DNA from: Allobosea sp. TND4EK4
GTDB taxonomy: Bacteria > Pseudomonadota > Alphaproteobacteria > Rhizobiales > Beijerinckiaceae
DNA length: 64,000 nucleotides
Direction: 5' to 3'
Assembly (NCBI RefSeq): GCF_900156025.1
Contig: NZ_FTMO01000007.1
Location: 62,001-126,000 of the forward strand
Positions 18,888 through 28,959 of the stretch are shown here, in pieces. The position numbers were made by a program, and so were the translations under genes. The notes below the pieces were generated by a model. That model worked only from the letters and a program-made list of their open reading frames with translations, was not told the origin of the DNA and did not search any database. Numbering within the stretch: the stretch's first letter is position 1; every line of letters begins with the position of its first letter.

Positions 18888-19973
18888 ATGAGCGCCCATA
18901 CGCCCCGCCCCGAGACGGCGAGCAGCCTGATCGAGACCGATCAGCGCTCGCGGGAGATCTTCCGGCAGATCGTCGACGGCTATCTGACGACCGGCGAGCC
19001 GGTGGGCTCGCGCAACATCGCCCGCCTCCTGCCGATGACGCTGTCACCCGCCACGGTGCGCAACGTCATGACCGATCTGGAGCTGGCAGGCCTTATCTAC
19101 GCGCCGCACACCTCGGCCGGGCGTCTGCCGACCGAGCGGGGCCTGCGCTTCTTCGTCGATGCGATGATGGAGGTCGGCAACCTCACCTCCGAGGAGCGGA
19201 CCCGCATCGAGGCGCAGATCAAGGCCGCTGCCGGCCATCGCAACCTCGACCAGACGCTGGGGGAGGCCTCGGCGCTGCTGTCCGGTCTCTCGCGCGGGGC
19301 CGGCGTCGTGGTGACGACCAAGGCCGATCCGCGGCTGAAGCATATCGAATTCGTGCGACTCGATCCGTCCCGGGCGCTGGTCGTCCTGGTCTCTGAGGAC
19401 GGGACGGTCGAGAACCGTCTGCTGGCGCTGCCACCGGGACTGCCGGCCTCGGCGCTGACAGAGGCGGCGAACTTCCTCAACGCGCGCGCCCTCGGCAAGA
19501 CGCTCGGCGAACTGCGCGGCGAGATCGCGGCGCAGCGCATGTCGATGGAGCGCGAGCTGGACACGCTGACGGCGAAGCTGGTCGAGAGCGGCATCGCGAC
19601 ATCCGCCGGCCCCGGCAGCGACCGGCACCTGATCGTGCGCGGCCAGGCCAATCTGCTGGAGGATCTGCGGGCGCAGGAAGATTTGGAGCGCATCCGCCTG
19701 CTGTTCGGCGACCTGGAGACGCAGACCGACGTGATCGACCTGCTGACCCGGGCCGAGGAGGGCGACGGGGTCCGCATCTTCATCGGCTCGGAGAACAAGC
19801 TGTTCTCGATGTCCGGCTCGTCAATGGTGGCCGCCCCCTTCCGCGATGCCGAACAGCGTATCGTCGGCGTCGTCGGCATCATCGGGCCGACACGGCTGAA
19901 CTATGCCCGCATCGTGCCGATGGTCGACTACACCGCCAAGGTCGTCGGGCGCCTGCTGGATGGGAGCCGGTGA
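18888..19973 (+). CDS. hrcA: heat-inducible transcription repressor HrcA
   Basis: Represses chaperonin and related heat-shock genes by binding CIRCE; its activity is gauged by GroEL. 361 residues. N-terminal winged helix ([28 protein letters not shown]...[18 protein letters not shown]), a GAF-like middle region, and the C-terminal [22 protein letters not shown]...[22 protein letters not shown] conserved end. grpE, its usual downstream partner, is absent; an ankyrin gene overlaps its stop instead (GTGA). No CIRCE element lies upstream. Confidence 0.94.
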   Translation: MSAHTPRPETASSLIETDQRSREIFRQIVDGYLTTGEPVGSRNIARLLPMTLSPATVRNVMTDLELAGLIYAPHTSAGRLPTERGLRFFVDAMMEVGNLTSEERTRIEAQIKAAAGHRNLDQTLGEASALLSGLSRGAGVVVTTKADPRLKHIEFVRLDPSRALVVLVSEDGTVENRLLALPPGLPASALTEAANFLNARALGKTLGELRGEIAAQRMSMERELDTLTAKLVESGIATSAGPGSDRHLIVRGQANLLEDLRAQEDLERIRLLFGDLETQTDVIDLLTRAEEGDGVRIFIGSENKLFSMSGSSMVAAPFRDAEQRIVGVVGIIGPTRLNYARIVPMVDYTAKVVGRLLDGSR

Positions 19974-20629
19974 GGCGGCTGGCTGCTGCTGTCCTTGGAG
20001 GTCTGTTGATGACCGCGACGACGGCTCAGGCCGGCGCTGCCCTGTTGGCCGCGGCGGAAACCGGCCACACCGCCGAAGTCGAACGGCTGATCCGCGAGGG
20101 TGTCGATCTGGAAGCCCGCGATCCCCAAGGCCGCACGGCCCTGCTGCTCGCCGTCGCGGGCAACCACGTCGTCGCCGCGAAGGCGCTGCTGGCGGCGGGG
20201 GCCAGCCCGAACACGCAGGCGGCCAACCGCGACACGCCCTGGCTCCTCGCCGGCGCTTCCGGGCGGACGGAGATCGTCGCGGCGATGCTGCCGCTGAAGC
20301 CCGACCTTTCGCTGCGCAACCGCTATGGCGGCAACGCGCTGATCCCGGCCTGCGAACGGGCGCATGTCGAGACGGTGAAGCTGCTGCTCACCAGCGGCAT
20401 CGACGTGAACCACGTCAACGATCTCGGCTGGACCTGCCTTCTGGAGATCGTGATCCTCGGCGATGGCGGCCCGCGCCATCGGGAGGTGACAAGAATGGTG
20501 CTGGCCGCAGGCGCAGACCCGAATCTCGCGGACCGTGACGGGATCATGCCGCTGGCCCATGCGAGAGCGAAGGGCCAGGATGCCATCGCTGCGGCGATCG
20601 AGGTGGCCGGGGGGCGGATGAAGCGCTGA
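19970..20629 (+). CDS. exported ankyrin repeat protein
   Basis: 219 residues with an N-terminal signal-like segment (about residues 1-21, ending TTAQAG), so probably periplasmic. About five ankyrin repeats follow: [84 protein letters not shown] and a C-terminal [22 protein letters not shown]. Ankyrin repeats mediate protein binding; the partner is unknown. Translation begins at a GTG overlapping the hrcA stop, suggesting co-expression with the heat-shock repressor. Confidence 0.8.
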   Translation: MRRLAAAVLGGLLMTATTAQAGAALLAAAETGHTAEVERLIREGVDLEARDPQGRTALLLAVAGNHVVAAKALLAAGASPNTQAANRDTPWLLAGASGRTEIVAAMLPLKPDLSLRNRYGGNALIPACERAHVETVKLLLTSGIDVNHVNDLGWTCLLEIVILGDGGPRHREVTRMVLAAGADPNLADRDGIMPLAHARAKGQDAIAAAIEVAGGRMKR

Positions 20630-20693
20630 GTTGGCTTTACCCGCGGAAGCGTCTATCGAGCGCCCAGTTTTCCTTCGCATTCAGGCCAGGCCG

Positions 20694-20945
20694 ATGTCCG
20701 ACCAGCTTCCCGACCGCCTCTCCGTCAATCCCGAGAGCCCCTTCTACAACGAAGAGGTTCTGTCGCGGGACATCGGCATCCGCTTCAAGGGCGTCGAGAA
20801 GACCAATGTCGAGGAATATTGCGTCTCCGAAGGCTGGGTGAAGGTCGCAGCCGGCGCCGCCAAGGACCGCTTCGGCCGCCCGATGACGATCACGCTCAAG
20901 GGCCCGGTGGAGCCTTATGTGCGCGGCGAGGCCAAGGAAGGCTGA
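20694..20945 (+). CDS. DUF3297 family protein
   Basis: Small 83-residue protein (MSDQLPDRLSVNPESPFYNE...), recognisable as DUF3297 by NPESPFYNEEVLSRDIGIRF and EEYCVSEGWVKVAAG. Function is unknown. I chose the ATG at 20694 to match the family N terminus; the upstream in-frame extension is not conserved-looking. Its last 31 bases overlap the 3' end of the convergent GNAT gene. Confidence 0.78.
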   Translation: MSDQLPDRLSVNPESPFYNEEVLSRDIGIRFKGVEKTNVEEYCVSEGWVKVAAGAAKDRFGRPMTITLKGPVEPYVRGEAKEG

Positions 20946-21466
20946 GCCTCGGCCAGGCTCTTGTAAAAGAAGGTCGAGCCGCAATCGGCGCCGTCCGGCA
21001 TCAGCGCAAAACGCGGGATGGTGCCGAGCTCCGTCCAGCCGAGCCGGGCGTAGAGCCGCCGCGCCGCGCCATGCTCGTCGGTGTCGAGGACCAGGAGATC
21101 GCGGCCGTGCTGACGAGCGATCGCCTCGGCCCGGCGCATGAGCGCTTCGCCGATCCCCTGCCGGCGGGCGCGCGAATGCACCAGCACCTTGGCGATGTCG
21201 GCGCGATGCGGCTGGTTCGGCTTGCCGATCAGATGGAGCTGCGCGGTGCCGACGATCCCCTCCTCGGTGCGCGCAGCCAGCAGCACGATCCGCCCGCTCC
21301 CGACGCCCGCGACCACGTCGCGCCAGAAGCCTTCGTAGTCGGCCGGCGTGCTCCAGTGCATGAAGCCGACGGAGGCGCCGTTGGCGACGCAGTCCTGCAG
21401 AATGGCCGCGAGGTCGGGGATCGCGGACTCGGCTGCGGCGGTGTCGAGCGTTTCGATCCTGCTCAT
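20915..21466 (-). CDS. GNAT family N-acetyltransferase
   Basis: 183 residues. The acetyl-CoA pyrophosphate loop is RRQGIGEALMRRAEAIA (about residues 111-127), preceded by the beta4 strand PHRADIAKVLVHS and followed by LLVLDTDEHGAARRLYARLGW, the usual GNAT C-terminal strand-helix. The acyl acceptor is unknown. It overlaps the upstream XRE-cupin regulator by ATGA, so the two form an operon and the regulator may control it. Confidence 0.88.
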   Translation of the reverse strand: MSRIETLDTAAAESAIPDLAAILQDCVANGASVGFMHWSTPADYEGFWRDVVAGVGSGRIVLLAARTEEGIVGTAQLHLIGKPNQPHRADIAKVLVHSRARRQGIGEALMRRAEAIARQHGRDLLVLDTDEHGAARRLYARLGWTELGTIPRFALMPDGADCGSTFFYKSLAEAQPSLASPRT

Positions 21467-22062
21467 GCGGCATATCCCGGAAATGAGCCGCTGCCCGCGG
21501 CGAGGATGACGGCGTAGCGGACGGGCTCCGCCGCCGGATTGCGATAGATGATGGTCTTCCGCAGATACATCTGCAGGCAGTCGCCGGCGGCCAGCTCAGA
21601 GCCGATGCCATCGATGGTCAGGCCGAGCCGGCCGGCCAGCACCCAGATCTGCTGGTCGAGCGCCGGCGCACCCACCGCGCTGTCCAGCCTGACCTCGGCG
21701 CCGCCGGGCAGTTCCACCTCCACGATTTCGAAGCCGGAGCCCGTGCCGCGCGGCGAGACGTTTCGTCGGACATAGCCGCTCGCCGGATCACGCCAGACGG
21801 CTTGCGCGTCCCGGCGGGACAGGGGCCCGGCACTTTCCGCGGCGCCGAGCAGCGCCGAGAGCGACAGGCCGAGCCCGGAGCCCAGCCGCACCAGCAGGGC
21901 CGCTGTGGGGCTCGATTCGCCACGCTCGACCCGCGAGATCATGGCACGGCTGACACCGGAGCGGCGGGCGAGGTCGTCCAGTGTCAGGTCAAGGCGCTGG
22001 CGCGCGGCCTTGAGCCGCTCTCCGAGCCGGCGGTCGATGTCTTCGTCCGTGTCAAACCTCAT
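21463..22062 (-). CDS. XRE-family transcriptional regulator with C-terminal cupin domain
   Basis: 199 residues. The N-terminal HTH covers about residues 14-70 ([38 protein letters not shown]). The C-terminal cupin barrel spans about residues 110-195 ([13 protein letters not shown]...[17 protein letters not shown]...[13 protein letters not shown]). This SutR/PuuR-like build usually senses a small metabolite through the cupin. Overlap with the acetyltransferase gene suggests local control. A short inverted repeat lies just before its start codon. Confidence 0.88.
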   Translation of the reverse strand: MRFDTDEDIDRRLGERLKAARQRLDLTLDDLARRSGVSRAMISRVERGESSPTAALLVRLGSGLGLSLSALLGAAESAGPLSRRDAQAVWRDPASGYVRRNVSPRGTGSGFEIVEVELPGGAEVRLDSAVGAPALDQQIWVLAGRLGLTIDGIGSELAAGDCLQMYLRKTIIYRNPAAEPVRYAVILAAGSGSFPGYAA

Positions 22063-22067
22063 GGAAG

Positions 22068-22078
22068 AGAATTATTCT
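22068..22078. promoter_or_regulatory. AGAAT-T-ATTCT operator-like repeat before the XRE-cupin gene
   Basis: A 5-bp inverted repeat 5 bp upstream of the regulator's start codon on the minus strand. It directly adjoins a minus-strand TATAAG that could be the -10, so a bound repressor would block transcription. This would be autoregulation by inference. Confidence 0.4.
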
Positions 22079-22118
22079 TATATCATGGAATCGGCAAGCC
22101 CTTGGGACAGGCCGCGCG

Positions 22119-22136
22119 ACGCCAAGCGCTTGGCGT
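22119..22136. promoter_or_regulatory. perfect 18-bp palindrome upstream of lepA
   Basis: ACGCCAAGC directly followed by its complement GCTTGGCGT, with no loop. This favours a protein-binding site over a hairpin. It ends 28 bp before the lepA start codon and 57 bp from the divergent regulator's start. Confidence 0.45.
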
Positions 22137-22164
22137 TGGGGAGCTTCACTGCTATGGCGCGCGC

Positions 22165-23970
<1,806 letters not shown>

Positions 23971-24000
23971 ACCGGCTGATCCTCTGTTGTGGAAGGCTGT

Positions 24001-24034
24001 CATCCCGGACAACGCGCAGCGAAGATCCGGGATG
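24001..24034. repeat. 9-bp inverted repeat after lepA
   Basis: CATCCCGGA and TCCGGGATG around a 16-nt loop, flanked by AGGC/GGCCT. A REP-like hairpin in the lepA 3' region; no U-tract. It may protect or terminate the lepA transcript. Confidence 0.6.
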
Positions 24035-24099
24035 GCCTGTGGCTCGCTGCTTCAGCGTGAGAGCTTGATCCCCGCCACGATCGCGCCGAAGCTCGGCCG

Positions 24100-24864
24100 A
24101 TGACGACAGCACGAGCTTTCTTCGACGATCTCCACGGCAAGAGCGCATTGGTGACCGGCGCCTCCGGGGGGCTCGGTCTGCATTTTGCCCGGCTGCTCGC
24201 CTCCCATGGCGTCAACGTCACGCTCGCGGCCCGGCGGATCGCAGCGCTGGAGGGGGCCTGCCGCGGGATCGCGGAGGCGGGCGGCGCGGCACAAGCGCTG
24301 GGGCTGGACGTGACCGATCCGACCTCGGTGTCGGCGGCTCTGGCGGAGCGGCACTTCGATATCCTGATCAACAATGCCGGCATCAGCGGCGCCGGCCGGG
24401 CCGCCGACCTGTCCGAAGCCGATTGGGATGCGGTGATCGACACCAACCTCAAGGGCGTCTTCCTCGTCGCGCAGGCCGCCGCGCGCGGCATGCGGGAGGG
24501 CGGCCGCGGCGGCGCGATCGTCAACATCGCCTCGATCCTGGGCGAGCGCGTCGCCGGCGGCGTCAGCGCCTATGCCGCCTCGAAGGCCGGCGTGATCCAG
24601 CTCACCAAGGCGCTGGCGCTGGAATGGGCGCGCGATGGTATCCGCGTCAATGCGCTCTGCCCCGGCTATATCGAGACCGACATCAACCGCGACTTCTTCG
24701 CGACGGAGCCGGGCCAGCAGCTGGTCCGCCGCATCCCGCAGCGCCGGCTGGGCCGGGCCGAGGAACTCGACGGGGCGCTGCTGCTGCTGGCCTCCAAGGC
24801 CGGAAGCTACATCACCGGCACCTCGCTCGCCGTCGATGGCGGGCATCTGGTCTCCTCGCTCTGA
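24100..24864 (+). CDS. SDR family NAD(P)-dependent oxidoreductase
   Basis: 254 residues, classical short-chain dehydrogenase. Cofactor loop [12 protein letters not shown], structural NNAG, catalytic serine in VNIASILG, and catalytic Tyr/Lys in SAYAASKAG. The C-terminal [15 protein letters not shown] and [14 protein letters not shown] blocks are typical. The substrate is unknown. It is separated from lepA by a palindrome and followed by a methyltransferase gene 79 bp downstream, possibly in the same transcript. Confidence 0.88.
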   Translation: MTTARAFFDDLHGKSALVTGASGGLGLHFARLLASHGVNVTLAARRIAALEGACRGIAEAGGAAQALGLDVTDPTSVSAALAERHFDILINNAGISGAGRAADLSEADWDAVIDTNLKGVFLVAQAAARGMREGGRGGAIVNIASILGERVAGGVSAYAASKAGVIQLTKALALEWARDGIRVNALCPGYIETDINRDFFATEPGQQLVRRIPQRRLGRAEELDGALLLLASKAGSYITGTSLAVDGGHLVSSL

Positions 24865-24943
24865 GCAGACCGTTCTTGCGGCTTTCGGCGGCGAGGCTTA
24901 TCGCGACCGCGTAACCGGCCATCGCCGCCGGAGGGAGAGCGCC

Positions 24944-25726
24944 ATGGCCGCCGCACCGGACTGGAACGCCGCGCAATATCTGCGCTTCGAGGACGAGCGG
25001 ACCCGCCCCTCCATCGATCTGCTCGCGCGCGTGCCACCGAGCGACCCGGAGCGCTGCATCGATCTGGGCTGCGGGCCGGGCAACAGCACCGAGCTGGTGG
25101 CCGCGCGCTTCCCGCAGGCGTGGGTCGAGGGGCTGGATTCCTCGCCCGACATGCTGGACAAAGCCCGCAAGCGCCTGCCGCAGCTCACCTTCACGCTCGG
25201 CGATGCGGGCCATTGGCTCGCCGAGGATGCCTATGACCTGATCTTCGCGAATGCCGTGCTGCAATGGCTGCCGGACCATGCCGCTCTGATTCCGCAGCTG
25301 GTGCGCTCGCTGAAGCCCGGCGGCTGCCTTGCGGTGCAGATGCCGGACAATCTCGGACGGCCCTCGCATGTCGCGATGCGCGAAGTGGCGATGGAGCAGC
25401 CCTGGGCGACGAAGCTCGCACCCGCGTTGGCGGCGCGCACCGCGATCGGCTCCTTCGGCGATTACCGGCGCTGGCTGAACAAGGCCGGCTGCCGGGTGGA
25501 CATCTGGCAGACCACCTATGTCCATGAGCTCGCCGGCCTCGCCGCCATCGCGGACTGGTTCAGGAGCACGGGGCTGAAGCCCTTCCTCGACCGGCTCGAC
25601 GCGACCGAGCAGGAGGCTTTCCTCGCCCGTTATCTCGCCCGGATCGCGCCGGCCTATCCGGTCGAGAGCGACGGCAAGGTGCTGCTCCCCTTCCCGCGCC
25701 TCTTCATCGTCGCAACGAAAGGCTAG
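24944..25726 (+). CDS. tam: trans-aconitate 2-methyltransferase-like SAM methyltransferase
   Basis: 260 residues. The N terminus [24 protein letters not shown] and the SAM-binding motif [16 protein letters not shown] closely follow Tam, which methyl-esterifies trans-aconitate formed from cis-aconitate. Later motifs are [11 protein letters not shown] and [18 protein letters not shown] ribosome site lies just before the ATG at 24944. Its 3' end overlaps the convergent ABC ATPase gene by 4 bp. Confidence 0.85.
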   Translation: MAAAPDWNAAQYLRFEDERTRPSIDLLARVPPSDPERCIDLGCGPGNSTELVAARFPQAWVEGLDSSPDMLDKARKRLPQLTFTLGDAGHWLAEDAYDLIFANAVLQWLPDHAALIPQLVRSLKPGGCLAVQMPDNLGRPSHVAMREVAMEQPWATKLAPALAARTAIGSFGDYRRWLNKAGCRVDIWQTTYVHELAGLAAIADWFRSTGLKPFLDRLDATEQEAFLARYLARIAPAYPVESDGKVLLPFPRLFIVATKG

Positions 25727-26487
25727 ATCGCCGCACCATCCGCGACGATGTCTGCGCCCAGCCCCTGACGGACGGCGCGGACGATCTCCGCCTCCGCCGC
25801 CGCGCCGCGCCTGCGTGGACGGGCCGCATCGATGCGGTGCTCTGCGATGATCTGGCCGGGCGCGCCCGACAGGATCACGACACGATCGGCGAGGTAGGCG
25901 GCCTCGTCGATATCGTGGGTCACGAAAAGCACCGTCTTGCGCGTGCGCTGCCAGACGCGGATCAGCTCGTCCTGCAGGTGCTCGCGCGTCAACGCGTCGA
26001 GCGCCGAGAAGGGCTCGTCCATCAGCAGGATCTCGGGCTCGACGGCGAGCGCACGCGCCAGCGAGACGCGCTGGCGCTGCCCGCCGGAAAGCTGATGCGG
26101 CCAGCGCTGGGCCAGGCCCCCGAGGCCGACGAGATCGAGCATCTCCTGCGCCTTGGAGAGGCGCTGGCCACGCGAGGTGCGGCCCTCCAGCCCGAAGCCG
26201 ACATTCGACACCACCTTGCGCCAGGGCAGGAGCCGCGAATCCTGGAAGACCAGCGCGACGGGGCGGCGGGTGCCGTCCCTCGCATGGATCACGACCTCGC
26301 CGCCGCTCGGTTTCGCCAGGCCGGCGATGACGCGCAGCAGCGTCGACTTGCCCACTCCCGAGGGGCCGACGATGGCCAGGAACTCGCCCCGCTCGACCGA
26401 AAGATCGAGCTGGCGCAGCACCTCGGTTTGCTCGCCGTCGCGGGTGAAGGTCAGCGACAGGCTCTTGATGTCGATCACGCTTTCCAT
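25723..26487 (-). CDS. ABC transporter ATP-binding protein, nitrate/sulfonate/taurine type
   Basis: 254 residues from the ATG at 26487 (an in-frame ATG at 26499 is also possible). Walker [11 protein letters not shown]-loop [12 protein letters not shown], signature [14 protein letters not shown], Walker [13 protein letters not shown], switch VTHDIDEA. The LLPW after the Q-loop is typical of the SsuB/TauB/NrtD class. The start overlaps the end of the permease gene by 13 bp. It energises uptake of the ligand bound by the product of the 27232-28257 gene. Confidence 0.88.
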   Translation of the reverse strand: MESVIDIKSLSLTFTRDGEQTEVLRQLDLSVERGEFLAIVGPSGVGKSTLLRVIAGLAKPSGGEVVIHARDGTRRPVALVFQDSRLLPWRKVVSNVGFGLEGRTSRGQRLSKAQEMLDLVGLGGLAQRWPHQLSGGQRQRVSLARALAVEPEILLMDEPFSALDALTREHLQDELIRVWQRTRKTVLFVTHDIDEAAYLADRVVILSGAPGQIIAEHRIDAARPRRRGAAAEAEIVRAVRQGLGADIVADGAAI

Positions 26488-27227
26488 CGCAGCACCCATG
26501 TCTGGAAGGCGACGAAGGCCGTGTCGAGCAGGCCGTAGAGCGCCGCCATCGTCAGCATGTAGACCACGACGATATCGGTCGCGAGCAGGCTGGAGGCCTG
26601 CATCATGCGCTGGCCGACGCCGGCGACGCCGAAGATCTCGGCAGCAACCACCGCCATCCAGGCCTGACCGAGCGCGGTGCGGAAGCCGACGAGGATGCCT
26701 GGCATCGCTGCCGGCAGGAGGATCTTGAACAGCCGGGCCCAGGGCGAGCGGAAGCCGAAGGCATCGGCCACCTCGACAAGATCGCGATCGACACCGCGCA
26801 CCGCGCCCTGCGCCGCGAAGAAGGAGATCCAGAACACGCCGACCGCGATGATGAACACCGCGGCGCCCGGGGTGACGCCGAACCAGATGATGGCGAAGGG
26901 AACCCAGGCGAGACCCGGGATCGGCCGCAGCACCCGCACCACCCAGGCGGTCGCCTCTTCCGCGATCCGCGACATGCCGACGAGCACGCCGAGCGCGATG
27001 CCCAGTCCCGCTCCAGCGAACAGCCCGACGAAATAATGCCAGAGCGAGCCCAGAATGGCCGCGAGCCAGGCGCCGGACTGGAGCTCGCGCATGAAGGCCC
27101 GGGGCAGCACGCTCGGCGGCGGCAGGAAGGCCGGGTTCACCCAGCCGAAATAAGGCGCCGCCTCCCACAACAGCAGGAAGGCGAGAAGGCCCAGCAGGGC
27201 CAGGGCGGGGGCCCGCAGCCGCGCCAC
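26475..27227 (-). CDS. ABC transporter permease, SsuC/TauC-like
   Basis: About 250 residues with six predicted helices; EAA loop VEVADAFGFRSPWARLFKILLP. I infer a GTG start at 27227, 4 bp after the binding-protein stop, because no ATG gives a sensible N terminus; the longer open frame runs antisense-like through the upstream gene. The early IIWFGVTPGAAVFIIAVGVFW segment is typical of sulfonate/nitrate permeases. Confidence 0.82.
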   Translation of the reverse strand: MARLRAPALALLGLLAFLLLWEAAPYFGWVNPAFLPPPSVLPRAFMRELQSGAWLAAILGSLWHYFVGLFAGAGLGIALGVLVGMSRIAEEATAWVVRVLRPIPGLAWVPFAIIWFGVTPGAAVFIIAVGVFWISFFAAQGAVRGVDRDLVEVADAFGFRSPWARLFKILLPAAMPGILVGFRTALGQAWMAVVAAEIFGVAGVGQRMMQASSLLATDIVVVYMLTMAALYGLLDTAFVAFQTWVLRWKA

Positions 27228-27231
27228 GGCC

Positions 27232-28257
27232 TCAGCCGCCAGCCTTGACGGCGCGCTCGTAATACTGCGTCTCGAACAGGCCGTCGAAAGGCAGTTCCTT
27301 GTCGAGCGAGCCGAGCTTGACCTGATAAGCCTGCATGGCACGAGCCGGCTCGATGATCTTGCGCGGGTCGATCTCGAAGACGCTGGCGGGCGAGACCAGC
27401 GCCTTGCGGATCAGGCCCGGGTCGACGATGCCCTTGCCGAGCGCGGCGCCGACATGCGGAGCCGCCTTGTCGGGCGCGGATTTGATGAGCGCAGCGGCCT
27501 TGACCAGCCCGTCGACGATCGTCTGGACCGCTTGCGGGGTCCTGGTCGCAAAGGCGCCGGAGACTGCGACGACGGTGCCGGGTTGGCCCGGAAACACCTC
27601 CTCGCCGGCGGCCACCAGCTTGATCGCGCTGTTGCGGCTCTGGAGGATCGTCAGCGCCGGCTCGCGCACGATGCCGCCATCGACCGCACCGGCGAGGATC
27701 GCCTGCTGCGTGGCGTCGATCCCCATCGGCACGATTTCGGCCTCGCTCCTGTCGATCCGGGCGACCTCCCAGAGCCAGTGCTGCAGCGCCGTGTTGGGCA
27801 CCGAGCCGGCAGGCTGGGTGGCGAGTCGTGCGGCCTTGCCGGTCGCCGCCTTGAACGCCTTGAAGGCAGCCGCCGGCGTGACATTGACGGCAAAGAACTT
27901 GGACAGCGACGGGGCAGCGACGACGACGTTCTCGCCGATCGCGGTCGACGCGACAACGCGCACGTCGATGCCCCGCGACCGGGCGACCGCCAGCGGCGCA
28001 ACGCCGGCGACGTAGACGTCGATCGTGCCGGAGGCGAGCGCCTGGATCATGTTCGGGCCGGATTCGAAAACCGTCACGACAGGCTCGACGCCGCCCTGCT
28101 TCAGCCAGCCTTCGCCCTGCGCGACAAAGAACGGCGCCGTGCCGACCACCGGAATATAGCCGATGCGCGCCGCGACGGACGGGCTCTGTGCCCTCGCGGC
28201 CCAAGGCGCGAAGGCCACAAGGCCGGTGGCTCCGGTGAGAAAACGGCGGCGATCCAT
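27232..28257 (-). CDS. ABC transporter substrate-binding protein, SsuA/NrtA-like
   Basis: 341 residues. The N terminus MDRRRFLTGATGLVAFAPWAARAQ has a twin-arginine-like RRRF and an AxA cleavage site. The mature protein has ARIGYIPVVGTAPFFVAQGEGWLKQGG and ALASGTIDVYVAGVAPLAVARSRG, the type II periplasmic-binding fold used for nitrate, sulfonate, taurine or thiamine precursors. The ligand is not resolvable. An ATG two codons upstream (28263) has a closer AGGA and is an alternative. It is divergent from an Lrp/AsnC regulator. Confidence 0.83.
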   Translation of the reverse strand: MDRRRFLTGATGLVAFAPWAARAQSPSVAARIGYIPVVGTAPFFVAQGEGWLKQGGVEPVVTVFESGPNMIQALASGTIDVYVAGVAPLAVARSRGIDVRVVASTAIGENVVVAAPSLSKFFAVNVTPAAAFKAFKAATGKAARLATQPAGSVPNTALQHWLWEVARIDRSEAEIVPMGIDATQQAILAGAVDGGIVREPALTILQSRNSAIKLVAAGEEVFPGQPGTVVAVSGAFATRTPQAVQTIVDGLVKAAALIKSAPDKAAPHVGAALGKGIVDPGLIRKALVSPASVFEIDPRKIIEPARAMQAYQVKLGSLDKELPFDGLFETQYYERAVKAGG

Positions 28258-28305
28258 GACCATCACATCCTGTCGAAGCACGAGGCGCCCAAGGGAACCA
28301 TTGAC

Positions 28306-28427
28306 AGATGGAGAAAAGGATTTTCTATCTGGATGCAAGTAGCGGGCTCCAAAAAGATAATCCTTCTTTCCTGCGCTGCTTCTCCAGAGTCATTTTCTAT
28401 CTCGGACGGATTTTTCAGATGGATGCC
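28306..28427. promoter_or_regulatory. AT-rich repeat region, candidate Lrp/AsnC operator
   Basis: An unusually AT-rich stretch between the importer and the AsnC gene. ATTTTCTATCT occurs at 28320-28330 and again at 28392-28402, 72 bp apart, and CAGATGGA occurs at 28305 and 28416. Lrp-family octamers often wrap repeated AT-rich sites, so this is a plausible shared control region. Confidence 0.45.
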
Positions 28428-28886
28428 ATCGACCGCAAAATTCTGACGGTGCTCCAGGGCGACGCCAACATCTCCATCGCCGAGCTGGCGGACCGTGTCG
28501 GTCTCTCGCAGACGCCTTGCTGGAAGCGCATCCAGAAGCTGGAACAGGCCGGAATCATCCTGAAGCGGGTCGCGCTCGTCGCGCCGGAGAAGATCGGTCT
28601 CGGGCTCACCGTCTTCGTCCAGATCGAGACTGCGGACCATTCCGGCCCCTGGCTCTCGACCTTCGCCGATACCGTCTCGGCCATGCCGGAGGTGATGGAA
28701 TTCTACCGCATGGCCGGCGACGTCGACTACATGCTGCGCGTCGTCGTCGCGGACATGGCCGCCTATGATGCGTTCTACAAGAAACTGATCGAAACGATCC
28801 CGCTGAAGAACGTCACGTCGCGCTTCGCGATGGAACGGATCAAGGCGACGACGGCCTACAAGGTGCCGGAGATGCCTCGGCCATGA
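28419..28886 (+). CDS. Lrp/AsnC family transcriptional regulator
   Basis: 155 residues. N-terminal HTH (MDAIDRKILTVLQGDANISIAELADRVGLSQTPCWKRIQKLEQAG) and C-terminal RAM/AsnC effector domain (MPEVMEFYRMAGDVDYMLRVVVADMAAYDAFYKKLIE). I chose the ATG at 28419 to match the family; upstream in-frame codons are AT-rich leader. Divergent orientation to the ABC importer suggests control of that operon in response to an amino-acid-like ligand; this is inference. Confidence 0.9.
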   Translation: MDAIDRKILTVLQGDANISIAELADRVGLSQTPCWKRIQKLEQAGIILKRVALVAPEKIGLGLTVFVQIETADHSGPWLSTFADTVSAMPEVMEFYRMAGDVDYMLRVVVADMAAYDAFYKKLIETIPLKNVTSRFAMERIKATTAYKVPEMPRP

Positions 28887-28959
28887 GGACAGGCTGACAG
28901 CGCAGCGCCGCTGATGCTAGGGAAAGTCGGTCGCTTGCCGCTTCGCCCGAGGAGCCTCC

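Noticed and set aside
21802..22164. N-terminal extension of lepA
   Set aside because: The open frame upstream of 22165 runs antisense to the XRE-cupin gene and lacks any resemblance to LepA; the family begins at the chosen ATG.
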